Part shown: one piece after another, positions 1 to 6,823 of the stretch
Position numbering within the stretch: the first letter of the stretch is position 1
Layout of the letters: the number at the start of each line of letters is the position of its first letter
DNA from: Chloroflexota bacterium
Lineage (GTDB): Bacteria; Chloroflexota; Anaerolineae; Anaerolineales; UBA11657
Direction of reading: 5' to 3'
Assembly (NCBI GenBank): GCA_003670425.1
Contig: QWRL01000122.1
Coordinates: 1-7,060 of the forward strand
DNA: 7,060 nt
Made by a program: the position numbers and the translations under genes
Notes under the pieces: generated by a model
Told to the model about the DNA's origin: nothing
Databases searched by the model: none
The model's input: the letters and a program-made list of their open reading frames with translations, nothing else

Positions 1-1738
1 TCAAATCATCATCAGCCGCCTCAAGCAAGTGGGCGGCAATCTTGCGCGCCTTTTCACGGATCTTGCGCGCACCCATTACAGCTGCGGCGCCCGCCGTGGG
101 CGTGCTGCGGCTGGCGTATGTACCCAGGCCATACGGCGCGGTATCCGTGTCACCCTCTTCCACCTTGATGTGGTCCGCCGGAATACCGAGCTCTTCCGCA
201 ATAATCTGCGCATACGTAGTCTCGTGGCCCTGGCCCTGGCTCTTGGTGCCGAAGCGCGCAATCGCCTTGCCAGTGGGATGGACGCGGATCTCAGCACTGT
301 CGAACATCTTGATGCCAAGGATATCGAAATCCTTGCTCGGGCCTGCACCCACAATTTCCGTGAACGATGAAATGCCAATGCCCATCAGCTCGCCGCGCTG
401 GCGCTTCTCCAGCTGCTCCTTGCGCAGCTCGCGATAGCCAATCAGGTCCATGGCCTTGGTGAGCGCCACGTGGTAATTCCCGCTGTCGTATTCCCAGCCC
501 AGCGCGCTCTTGTAGGGAAACTGCTCCGGCTTGATGAAGTTGCGCATGCGGAAATCGGCCGGGTCCTCGCCACGCTCGTGCGCCATGATATCCACCATGC
601 GCTCGATGGCATGCGACGCTTCGGTAACGCGAAACGAACAGCGATACGCCACGCCACCCGGCGGCTTGTTGGTGTAGGCCGCGTCAGCCTCGGTGAACGC
701 CGTCTGAAAGTCGTAGGAGCCCGTGCAGATGCTAAACATGCCCGCCGGATACTTGCTGGGATTCGCTGCCGCATCGGTATAGCCATGGTCAGCCACGGTC
801 TTGATGCGCAGCGCAGTAATGCGCCCATCCTTGTCCGCCCCCAGCTCGCAGTCCATGTGATAGTCACGCGCAAACGAGTCCGCCTGCAAATTCTCGCTGC
901 GATCCTCAATCCACTTCACCGGCAACCCGGTCACCACCGATGCCGCCGTGGCAATCACGTAACCCGGATACACCGGAACCTTTCCGCCGAAGCCCCCGCC
1001 GATATCCGGCGAGATCACGCGAATATTTTCCTCGCTTAGGCCCAGATGGCCGGTGATCAAAGCCACGACGGTGCGGATGGCGTGCGGCGCCTGCGTGGTC
1101 ATATACAGTGTCAGGTGCTTGTTGATGGCATCCCACTTGGCAACAATGCCGCAAGTTTCCATGCTGGCCACGTGGATGCGCGGAATGTAGATGTGCTCCC
1201 TGACCGTGGTGTGGCTGTTCTTGAGCACGGCATCGGTGGCAGCGCGGTCACCCACTTCCCAATGCCAGATGTGGTTGCTGTCCTTGTCATCACGCACTTT
1301 GGTGGAGCCGGCCTCCAGCGCCTTGTACGGATTGACCACAACCGGCAGCGGTTCGTAATCAATCTCAACCGCGGCCACGCCGTCGGCGGCCGCATAGCGG
1401 CTGCTGGCCAGCACGCCCACCACTTCCTGCGCCTGATACTTCACAGTATCGATGGGCAACACCATTTGCTTGTCGCTCATCAAGGTCGGCATCCATGACA
1501 GGCCATACTTCTCCAGATCCTTGCCGGTGAGAAACGCAATCACACCCGGAATCTTTGCCGCCTTGGACGTGTCAATGTTTAAAATTTTGGCGTGCGCGTA
1601 CGGGCTGCGCACAATATCCAGCCAGATCTGGCCGGGCAGATTGATTTCCTCGATGTAATTGCCCTTGCCCTGCAATCAGCGCGCATCCTCTTTGCGGCGC
1701 ATCGAAGAACCAAGACCATTGATGGGTATTTCAGTCAT
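1..1738 (-). CDS. coxL: Form I aerobic CO dehydrogenase, large (Mo/Cu) subunit; 3' end outside window; in-frame TGA at codon 21
   Basis: Catalytic subunit of aerobic carbon monoxide dehydrogenase (xanthine oxidase family), which oxidises CO to CO2 at a Mo-S-Cu centre. Reading from ATG 1738, 579 codons are visible; the family is about 800 residues, so roughly the last 230 are missing off the left edge. Landmarks: QGKGNY at 23-28, DIGGGFGGK at 245-253 (molybdopterin contact region), AYRCSFR at 364-370 with C367 as the expected Cu-binding cysteine, and SQGQGHE at 500-506. AYxCSFR is the form I signature; form II enzymes have AYRGAGR. The start is well supported: AGGAG lies 6 nt upstream and the N-terminus matches the family. 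However, codon 21 is TGA, where relatives have a hydrophobic residue before (L/T)QGKGNY. No other stop occurs in the visible frame. The gene is therefore either a recent pseudogene, mis-sequenced, or translated from the TTG at codon 22. Identity is near certain; function is uncertain. Confidence 0.9.
1676..1678 (-). other. Premature in-frame TGA in coxL (codon 21), followed directly by TTG
   Basis: The coxL frame reads GAG GAT GCG CGC TGA TTG CAG GGC on the minus strand. Known CoxL proteins continue through this point (E-D-x-R-F/L-x-Q-G-K-G). The TGA is not a reassigned tryptophan codon: all seven tryptophans visible in coxL are TGG, and the gene at the right edge ends in TGA. A GAGGA about 10 nt before the TTG could act as a ribosome site for restart, giving a protein lacking only the poorly conserved first 21 residues. 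The first ATG after the stop is codon 83, which would remove conserved structure. Confidence 0.85.
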
Positions 1739-1853
1739 AACAATCTCCTGCTTGCAAAATAAAATTCAAGCCGTCAGCGCAAATTCCACACAACCGTAGT
1801 TCTAAATTCACGCCGTACATTTCCGCCCAAGACAAGCGCATTGCAGCGCTGGC
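1739..1853 (-). other. coxS-coxL intergenic gap
   Basis: This 115-nt gap holds no open frame I would call. Just after the coxS stop is a stem of AGCGC/GCGCT (1835-1839 with 1846-1850, 6-nt loop) without a clear U tract. Close to the coxL Shine-Dalgarno, an AT-rich stretch is flanked by GCTTG (1750-1754) and CAAGC (1767-1771). Either could modulate expression of the large subunit, but neither is a recognised element. The gap is long compared with the 32 nt between coxM and coxS. Confidence 0.4.
1745..1749 (-). promoter_or_regulatory. Shine-Dalgarno for coxL
   Basis: AGGAG on the minus strand, 6 nt from the ATG at 1738. It matters because it fixes the authentic coxL start upstream of the premature TGA, so the TGA cannot be dismissed as lying in untranslated leader. 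Confidence 0.7.
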
Positions 1854-2384
1854 CTAATGCGCCATCTCCCGCACCGTCGACTCCTCGTTGATGATTACAA
1901 CCTCAGGCTGTTTGCCGGCCAGCTTCATGGCCGCATATTGCACAGACTTAACGATATTGTTGTAACCGGTGCAACGGCACAGATTGCCCGAAATTCCCCA
2001 GCGGATTTCATCCTCGCTTGGATCCGGGTTGTGCTTGAGGAGCGAAATGCTGGTGAGGATCATGCCCGGCGTGCAAAAACCGCACTGCAAACCATGGCAC
2101 TGGTAAAAGCCTTCCTGCACCGGATGCAGTTGCCCGCCCTGTGCCACGCCCTCGATGGTGGTGATCTCAGCACCATTGGCCTGCACCGCCAGCAGCGTGC
2201 AGCTCTTAACCGGCTTGCCGTTAAAGTCAATTGTGCACGCGCCGCACGACGTGGTGTCGCAACCGCAGTGCGTGCCGGTCAGCATTGCCATATCACGGAT
2301 GAAATGCACCAACAGCAGCCGCGCGGGCACATCGCCCGTATGCACCTGGCCATTGATTGTGACACTGATGGGATATGTAGTCAT
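1854..2384 (-). CDS. coxS: Aerobic CO dehydrogenase, small [2Fe-2S] subunit
   Basis: Iron-sulfur subunit of CO dehydrogenase, 176 residues (family about 160-170). It carries two [2Fe-2S] clusters that pass electrons from the Mo/Cu site in CoxL to FAD in CoxM. The N-terminal plant-ferredoxin-like domain has C42, C47, C50 and C62 in GCDTTSCGAC...SC. The C-terminal helical domain has C101 and C104 in GLQCGFCTPG, and C136 and C138 in NLCRCTGY. All eight ligands are present. C40 is an extra cysteine just before the first cluster motif and is probably not a ligand. The tail after residue 155 (KLAGKQPEVV to the end) runs slightly beyond typical relatives. The start is the ATG at 2384, with AGGAG at 2395-2399 (spacing 10 nt, a little long). 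It lies 32 nt downstream of coxM on the same strand, so co-transcription is very likely. It ends in TAG. Confidence 0.95.
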   Translation of the reverse strand: MTTYPISVTINGQVHTGDVPARLLLVHFIRDMAMLTGTHCGCDTTSCGACTIDFNGKPVKSCTLLAVQANGAEITTIEGVAQGGQLHPVQEGFYQCHGLQCGFCTPGMILTSISLLKHNPDPSEDEIRWGISGNLCRCTGYNNIVKSVQYAAMKLAGKQPEVVIINEESTVREMAH

Positions 2385-2416
2385 GTTGGGTTGACTCCTG
2401 TTTGTTAATCCGCGCG

Positions 2417-3283
2417 CTAGGCTGCCGCGCGCAGGGCTGCCTGCTTGAGCGCGCGCACTGTCAAGGTCTTCACCAGCGCGCGCTTATATTCCTCGGTTCC
2501 ACGCCAGTCCGAAGTGGGCTCGGCCGCCTCTGACGCGAGCTGCGCTGCCTCCCGAATTTTGGCATCGGAGAGCGGGCCGCCCATCAGCACCTTGCACGCA
2601 GCCGTGGCTTTGATTGGCATCAAGCCGAGGTTGGTGAGGCCGATGCCGGCGTACTCGCACACGCCCTTGGCACCCAGGCGCACAAACACACCCACGGCTG
2701 CCGTGGCGTAGTCGCCCACTTTGCGTTCGATCTTCAGATAGCAGCCACCGTCGCCCGCTTTGCGCAATGGAATCCGAATCTCGGTCAGTATTTCGTCGTG
2801 CGCAATATCAGGCGTAAAGGGACCGGTGAAGAATTTTGTGATTGGCACCTCACGCGTACCCTTGGCACCGCTGACCACCACCACAGCGTCATAAGCCAGC
2901 ATGACCGCCGGGTGGTCATTTGCGGGGTCGGCATGCGCCAGATTGCCGCCCACCGTGGCCATGTTGCGCACCAGCGGATCCGCAATCATTTTGGCAGCGT
3001 CGGCCAACAAATGATATTTATCACGGATCAATGCCGAGTTCTCAAACTCGGATTCGCGCGTAAGCGCACCGATCTTTAGCCATTTTGCATCTTCTTTTAT
3101 GTACGCGAGGTCCGGAACTTTGTTTATGTCGATCAGCAGCGCCGGCTGCGCCACCCTAAACTTCATCATGGGGATAAGACTGTGTCCGCCCGCCAATATC
3201 TTGGCATCGGGATGCTTTTTCAACAGGCCAAACGCCTCGCCAAGCGTGGCCGCCGCAACATACTCAAAACTAGCTGGGATCAT
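2417..3283 (-). CDS. coxM: Aerobic CO dehydrogenase, medium FAD-binding subunit
   Basis: Flavoprotein subunit of CO dehydrogenase, 288 residues, the usual family length. It takes electrons from the CoxS clusters and hands them to the respiratory quinone pool. FAD-binding signatures of the vanillyl-alcohol-oxidase/PCMH-type fold are present: AGGHSLIP at 31-38 and TVGGN at 110-114, followed by ADPANDHPAV. The later KIERKVGDYATAAV block (184-197) and IGLTNLG (214-220) are typical of the C-terminal CODH flavoprotein domain. The start is ATG 3283, with GAGGAGG 5 nt upstream. It is the first gene of the coxM-coxS-coxL cluster, the usual order for form I operons, and no stop or frameshift is seen. 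A homologous xanthine or nicotine dehydrogenase FAD subunit would look similar in isolation; the AYRCSFR motif in the neighbouring CoxL settles the assignment. Confidence 0.94.
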   Translation of the reverse strand: MIPASFEYVAAATLGEAFGLLKKHPDAKILAGGHSLIPMMKFRVAQPALLIDINKVPDLAYIKEDAKWLKIGALTRESEFENSALIRDKYHLLADAAKMIADPLVRNMATVGGNLAHADPANDHPAVMLAYDAVVVVSGAKGTREVPITKFFTGPFTPDIAHDEILTEIRIPLRKAGDGGCYLKIERKVGDYATAAVGVFVRLGAKGVCEYAGIGLTNLGLMPIKATAACKVLMGGPLSDAKIREAAQLASEAAEPTSDWRGTEEYKRALVKTLTVRALKQAALRAAA

Positions 3284-3288
3284 AGTTT

Positions 3289-3295
3289 CCTCCTC
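3289..3295 (-). promoter_or_regulatory. Strong Shine-Dalgarno for coxM
   Basis: GAGGAGG on the minus strand, 5 nt from the coxM ATG at 3283. It is the best ribosome site in the window and fixes the coxM start. Confidence 0.8.
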
Positions 3296-3298
3296 GGT

Positions 3299-3311
3299 CG
3301 TTTAGTAAACG
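3299..3311. promoter_or_regulatory. 13-bp palindrome in the coxM leader (possible operator)
   Basis: CGTTTA-G-TAAACG is a perfect dyad with 6-bp arms around one base. It ends 4 nt upstream of the coxM Shine-Dalgarno and sits downstream of the candidate promoter. With a one-base centre it is more like a protein-binding site than an RNA hairpin. No regulator gene is in the window, so the binding protein is unknown and the function is inferred from position only. Confidence 0.35.
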
Positions 3312-3358
3312 CTACAAGAACACCTAGCCCACCGGTTGCGCCGAAAATTTACAGCGAC

Positions 3359-3367
3359 ATAATATCA
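3359..3367 (-). promoter_or_regulatory. Candidate extended -10 promoter of the cox operon
   Basis: TGATATTAT on the minus strand combines a TGn extension with TATTAT, five of six matches to TATAAT. No convincing -35 lies 16-18 nt upstream, which is tolerable for an extended -10 promoter. Transcription would begin near 3352, giving a leader of about 70 nt that contains the palindrome at 3299-3311. It lies in the only intergenic space upstream of coxM. Confidence 0.35.
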
Positions 3368-3391
3368 CAGTTTGGCACGGCTCCACTTTGC

Positions 3392-3406
3392 GCAGCCTGC
3401 GGCTGC
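3392..3406 (-). terminator. Small hairpin downstream of the MFS gene (weak terminator candidate)
   Basis: GCAGCC-tgc-GGCTGC is a perfect 6-bp stem with a 3-nt loop, 17 nt past the exporter's stop codon. There is no U tract after it on the minus strand, so it is not a textbook intrinsic terminator. It may help separate exporter transcription from the cox operon, which lies downstream on the same strand. Confidence 0.22.
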
Positions 3407-3423
3407 ACGCACCGCGCCCGCGC

Positions 3424-4935
3424 CTACCCGAGAGCCGGCTCCGCAACCTCCGGCATGGCATTGTCCGCCAGCGCAGTGCGCGGCGCAAAGAACGTGGGCA
3501 GCAGCGCCAGCGCAGCGGCAACCAGCGCCACCACAAAGACCAAGTTGATGGCATTGGCCAGCGCGAGGCGCACGCCCGCGTTGACGACAACCACCGCGCC
3601 CGGCAGCGGGTCCAATAAACGCGACACCAAGCCGGGGTCCAGGCTGCCGGCCTTCAGGTTGGCAGCCAGCCGCACACTCAAAGCAGCCCCCATAATGCTG
3701 ACGCCAATCGTGCCGCCAATCGAACGGCTGAACTGCACCATCGAAGTGGCCGTGCCCAGCAGCCGGCGCTCCACACTGGATTGCACCGCAATGAAGTACG
3801 GCGGAATGGCAAAGCCCATGCCGACGCCCATTATGCCCACCATGACCATGATGCTAACCTGGCTTGAAGCCGCGCCGGTGCGCGCCAGCAGCAGCGAGCC
3901 CACTACGAGGCCGCTGGTGCCAAGCATGCCCAGTGTGCGGTAGCCAACCCGGAACATGATGCGCGTGCTGATGATGCTGGCGCACACCCAGCCCAGCAGC
4001 ATGGGCGTGATGGTGATGCCGGCCTGCAGCGCGCTGGTGCCCAGCACGGACTGCACAAACAGCGGCACAAATGAAATGCTGCCGAACATGGCCATGCCGG
4101 CCAGCGTTCCGTGCGCAATGGTGACGACAAACAAGCGCTGGCGAAAGAGCGGCAGCGGCAGAATGGGATCCACCGCGCGCCGCTCCACATACAACAGCGC
4201 CGCAAACAAAGCGCCGGCCAATGCCAGCAGCAGCCAACTCTGCGCGCTGCCCGGTTCCATCAAACCCACCAGCAGCGTTACGAGCCCGGCCGTGAGCAAC
4301 GCGGCCCCGGCATAATCCACCACCGGCTGCGCGGCGCGGCCAATCTGGTCTTGCCAAGCCAGCACCACCAGCGCCGCAGCCAGCAACCCGGGCACAACGT
4401 TTACGTAGAAGATCCACGGCCATGACAGCTGGCCCACAATGAAGCCACCCAGCAGCGGGCCCACAATGGAAGATACACCCCACACGCCGGAGAAGAAACC
4501 CTGCATGCGCGCGCGCTCTTGCATGTTAAACATCTCGCCGATCAAAATAAATGCCAATGGCATGATGCCGCCGGCGCCAGCGCCCTGCACAGCGCGCGCC
4601 AGGATCAACTGCAGCATGCTGCGTGCCATGCCGCACAGAACCGAGCCGGCCAAAAAGAGCGCCATGGCCACCACGTACAAACGGCGCCGGCCGTACAGGT
4701 CGGACAGCTTGCCGTAGAGCGGCACAGTGGTGGTGGTGGCCACCATGTAGGCGGCGAAGACCCAGGCGTAATGCTCCAGCCCGCCCAGCTGGCCCACAAT
4801 GGTGGGCATGGCGGTGGCCACAACCGTGGACTCCATCGATGCCAGAAACAGGCTGAGCATGATGCCAGCCGTTACGACCAGAATGCGCTTGCGGGACATG
4901 CTAGTAAATAAGCTCGATACGCCCTGATCAATCAT
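3424..4935 (-). CDS. MFS multidrug exporter, DHA2 (14-TM, EmrB/QacA-like) family
   Basis: Inner-membrane proton-coupled exporter of the DHA2 drug:H+ antiporter family; the substrate cannot be read from sequence. From the ATG at 4935 it is 503 residues with about 14 hydrophobic segments. Signatures: STVVATAMPTIVG in TM1, with Glu35 where many relatives have Asp; motif A GKLSDLYGRRR at 75-85 after TM2; motif C region GVWGVSSIVGPLLGG at 150-164; and WPWIFYVN at 172-179, typical of DHA2. The frame is open up to an ATG at 5037, but that start would add an unrelated cysteine-rich leader and would lie upstream of the candidate promoter. The choice is between ATG 4935 and ATG 4899 (MSRKRILVV, giving 491 residues); neither has a good Shine-Dalgarno. 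It is divergent from the chemoreceptor, and no TetR or MarR regulator is adjacent. It ends in TAG. Confidence 0.88.
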   Translation of the reverse strand: MIDQGVSSLFTSMSRKRILVVTAGIMLSLFLASMESTVVATAMPTIVGQLGGLEHYAWVFAAYMVATTTTVPLYGKLSDLYGRRRLYVVAMALFLAGSVLCGMARSMLQLILARAVQGAGAGGIMPLAFILIGEMFNMQERARMQGFFSGVWGVSSIVGPLLGGFIVGQLSWPWIFYVNVVPGLLAAALVVLAWQDQIGRAAQPVVDYAGAALLTAGLVTLLVGLMEPGSAQSWLLLALAGALFAALLYVERRAVDPILPLPLFRQRLFVVTIAHGTLAGMAMFGSISFVPLFVQSVLGTSALQAGITITPMLLGWVCASIISTRIMFRVGYRTLGMLGTSGLVVGSLLLARTGAASSQVSIMVMVGIMGVGMGFAIPPYFIAVQSSVERRLLGTATSMVQFSRSIGGTIGVSIMGAALSVRLAANLKAGSLDPGLVSRLLDPLPGAVVVVNAGVRLALANAINLVFVVALVAAALALLPTFFAPRTALADNAMPEVAEPALG

Positions 4936-5017
4936 AACCCAAACGCCACGCCTTAAATAACAAATATCCAGCGCCCGCTTGCAACCGTTAGCCAGGCACG
5001 GACTGCAGTGGTGCGAG

Positions 5018-5047
5018 CTTATACACGCTGTATTCATTACAGGTTAA
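5018..5047 (-). promoter_or_regulatory. Candidate promoter of the MFS gene
   Basis: On the minus strand TTAACC (5042-5047; four of six matches to TTGACA) is separated by 18 nt from TATAAG (5018-5023; five of six matches to TATAAT). Transcription would start near 5011, about 75 nt before the ATG at 4935. If real, the upstream ATG at 5037 cannot be the translation start from this promoter. Confidence 0.35.
5028..5042. promoter_or_regulatory. 15-bp dyad inside the MFS promoter spacer (possible repressor operator)
   Basis: CTGTA-TTCAT-TACAG has perfect 5-bp arms around a 5-nt centre. It falls between the candidate -10 and -35 of the exporter promoter, touching the -35 by one base, a classic place for a repressor site. 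The CTGT...ACAG ends recall LexA boxes, but the spacing is 7 rather than the enterobacterial 8, so I do not call it a LexA site. Confidence 0.35.
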
Positions 5048-5136
5048 CAACCACCCAAAGCCATCTAGTGAAAACAAGTGCTGCAGCCAAAGCCTGCTAA
5101 ACCATCAGAGTACGCTTCCCATTTCTGCACGCGCCC

Positions 5137-5145
5137 TGATACAAT
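5137..5145 (+). promoter_or_regulatory. Candidate extended -10 promoter of the chemoreceptor gene
   Basis: TGATACAAT combines a TGn extension with TACAAT, five of six matches to TATAAT; no clear -35 is seen. The start would be near 5152, about 55 nt before the ATG at 5207. I looked for a flagellar sigma-28 promoter (TAAA-N15-GCCGATAA) upstream of this gene and did not find one. Confidence 0.3.
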
Positions 5146-5206
5146 CCGCCCTGCCTATCCGAAAAAAAACGGAAATCCATGCACAGCTTCTAAACCACCA
5201 GAGAAC

Positions 5207-6709
5207 ATGAACCTTAAATACAAACTCGCGCTTTTGTGCGGTCTGCCCTTGGCGGGCCTATGCCTTGCCATCGCCACTAGTTACCTGCTTGCGCGAACCA
5301 TCCAGCTTCAAACTACCCAAGCCCGCGACCAAAGCGCCGTCTTTGCCGAACGCGCCCGCCGCATGCAGTTTGACGTAGTCCAAGTGCAACAATGGCTCAG
5401 CGACATCTCAGCAACTCGCGGCCTGGACGGTTTGGACGACGGCTATGCCGTAGCGGCAGAGAGCCGGGACTCATTCTTTGCCAACCTCAATGAATTCAAA
5501 ACTCTGTTCCAGCGTGAGCAGAACCAGGCGAAGCTGCAAAAGCTCGCTGCTTTGGAAGACACATTTAACGACTACTACGACGCCGGCCGTGCCATGGCGG
5601 CCGCTTACGTGGAGGGTGGCCCCGCAGCCGGCAACCCGCTGATGACCGGCTTTGACGCAACAGCCGCAAGTCTTACCGCGGACCTAATTCCATTTGTCGA
5701 TGACGAAGTTGGAAAATTGAACGCTGGACTCAACAAAATCCAAGCTGACACCTCCAACATGAGCCTGATGATGGGCGTGGGTGGCTTGGCCCTCATCATC
5801 ATCACCCTGGCGGTAGCCCTCATTCAGGTGCGTTCGATTACGCAACCCGTTGCCTCCGCAGTCGAAGCGCTGACCATCACGGCGACCGAAAGTGCGTCTG
5901 TGACCCGCAGTTTGGCGCAGTCCAGCCAGCAGCTGGCCACTGGTGCAAGCGACCAGGCTGCCGCACTTCAGACCACATCTGCGTTCCTGCAAGAGATCGC
6001 AAGCATGACCCAGCGCAACGCGGACAACGCCGCCACCGCCAAGAACATCACCACTGACGCCCGCACCGCCGCTGACGAAGGCACTGCAGATATGCACGAG
6101 ATGACATTAGCAATGGAAGACATAAACGTCGCCAGTGTCAACATCGCCAAAATAGCCAAGACAATTAACGAGATTGCATTCCAGACCAACTTGCTTGCGC
6201 TAAACGCTGCAGTGGAAGCTGCTCGCGCGGGCGAAGCCGGGTTGGGTTTTGCCGTCGTGGCAGACGAAGTGCGCAGCCTCGCCCAGCGGGCCGCCGCTGC
6301 CGCCACAGAAACCGCAGAGAAGATTGGAGACTCGGTCAGCAAGAGCCAGCGCGGTGTCGTGATCAGCGCGAAAGCTGCAAAGGAATTGCAGGAAATCGCA
6401 GCGAAAGTCCGGCGCGTGGACGAGCTGGTGGCCGAAATTGCCGCAGGATCCAAACAACAAAGCGAGGGTATCTCCCAGCTTCACTCTACTGTCAGCCGAC
6501 TGGACAATGTCACCCAATCCAACGCCACATCGGCAGAACACAGCGCCAGCGCCGCCAGACAACTGAACAGCCACGCTGTGTCCATGCACTCGGCAATCCA
6601 GAACCTTGAGTACCTTATCGGAAAGGACACTTCAAACCAATCCGCCGATTCACAGCCTTCACGCACACATCAGCCGCTTCAGGAGGCGCGCTCCCGCCCG
6701 AGAAAATAA
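5207..6709 (+). CDS. Methyl-accepting chemotaxis protein, two TM segments, no complete HAMP domain
   Basis: Transmembrane chemoreceptor of 500 residues that would control CheA/CheW and so flagellar behaviour or another Che pathway. TM1 is about residues 5-29. The extracytoplasmic region (about 30-186) is helical and probably a four-helix-bundle-like sensor, with a QQWLSDISATR stretch at 61-71. TM2 is about 187-208. RSITQPVASAVEAL (209-222) resembles only the first HAMP helix; the chain then goes straight into the signalling coiled coil. The conserved hairpin tip is NEIAFQTNLLALNAAVEAAR at 321-340, continuing through GFAVVADEVRSLAQR to 361. There is no C-terminal NWETF-type pentapeptide. The frame is open to a GTG at 5078, but the polar 43-residue extension there precedes a natural N-terminus (MNLKYK then TM1), so I chose ATG 5207 despite only a weak GAGA ribosome site. 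Ligand unknown. It ends in TAA. Confidence 0.92.
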   Translation: MNLKYKLALLCGLPLAGLCLAIATSYLLARTIQLQTTQARDQSAVFAERARRMQFDVVQVQQWLSDISATRGLDGLDDGYAVAAESRDSFFANLNEFKTLFQREQNQAKLQKLAALEDTFNDYYDAGRAMAAAYVEGGPAAGNPLMTGFDATAASLTADLIPFVDDEVGKLNAGLNKIQADTSNMSLMMGVGGLALIIITLAVALIQVRSITQPVASAVEALTITATESASVTRSLAQSSQQLATGASDQAAALQTTSAFLQEIASMTQRNADNAATAKNITTDARTAADEGTADMHEMTLAMEDINVASVNIAKIAKTINEIAFQTNLLALNAAVEAARAGEAGLGFAVVADEVRSLAQRAAAAATETAEKIGDSVSKSQRGVVISAKAAKELQEIAAKVRRVDELVAEIAAGSKQQSEGISQLHSTVSRLDNVTQSNATSAEHSASAARQLNSHAVSMHSAIQNLEYLIGKDTSNQSADSQPSRTHQPLQEARSRPRK

Positions 6710-6718
6710 CGCTCTAGT

Positions 6719-6756
6719 CAGCGCGCTGCTAACAGCCGACAGCGCAGCTGCTGCGC
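6719..6756. repeat. GC-rich dyads in the gap between convergent genes
   Basis: The 114-nt space from 6710 to 6823 holds no gene. It contains the self-complementary CAGCGCGCTG (6719-6728) and a 7-bp-arm dyad GCGCAGC-T-GCTGCGC (6742-6756), plus many further GCGC repeats up to 6820. Such structure could end transcription of both convergent genes, but neither side has a T tract, so a terminator call would be speculative. Confidence 0.35.
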
Positions 6757-6823
6757 CGCGCATGCACGCGCAGCGCGCACGTAACCAGCCGGCGCACGCG
6801 GCAATGCAGCGCGCGCCGTGCCT

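Noticed and set aside
442..1154. Open frames on both strands within 29-1658, such as 442-909 minus and 470-1039 plus
   Set aside because: They overlap the conserved coxL frame, have arginine-, alanine- or histidine-rich composition typical of GC-rich shadow frames, and show no family motif.
1656..1678. Hairpin spanning the coxL TGA (arms 1672-1678 and 1656-1662, 9-nt loop), suggesting a SECIS element and selenocysteine
   Set aside because: The UGA lies inside the stem rather than upstream of it, the position is a non-catalytic hydrophobic site in the family, and the catalytic residue is an ordinary cysteine codon in AYRCSFR.
1..1738. Alternative genetic code with TGA read as tryptophan
   Set aside because: All seven visible tryptophans in coxL are TGG, only one in-frame TGA occurs, and the gene at 6824 uses TGA as its stop.
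3182..3943. 253-codon plus-strand frame over the coxM start and MFS 3' end
   Set aside because: It lies antisense to two well-supported genes, crosses their intergenic region, and has low-complexity Ala/Thr/Pro/Ser composition.
4936..5037. N-terminal extension of the MFS exporter from the ATG at 5037
   Set aside because: The extra residues are cysteine-rich and unlike family N-termini, no ribosome site precedes them, and the candidate -10 lies inside them.
5158..5173. TCCG-A8-CGGA inverted repeat as a terminator in the receptor leader
   Set aside because: The 4-bp arms are too short, and the A run is in the loop rather than a U tract after the stem.
5078..5206. N-terminal extension of the chemoreceptor from the GTG at 5078
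   Set aside because: It adds 43 polar residues before TM1, includes the candidate promoter region, and the ATG at 5207 gives a natural membrane-protein N-terminus.
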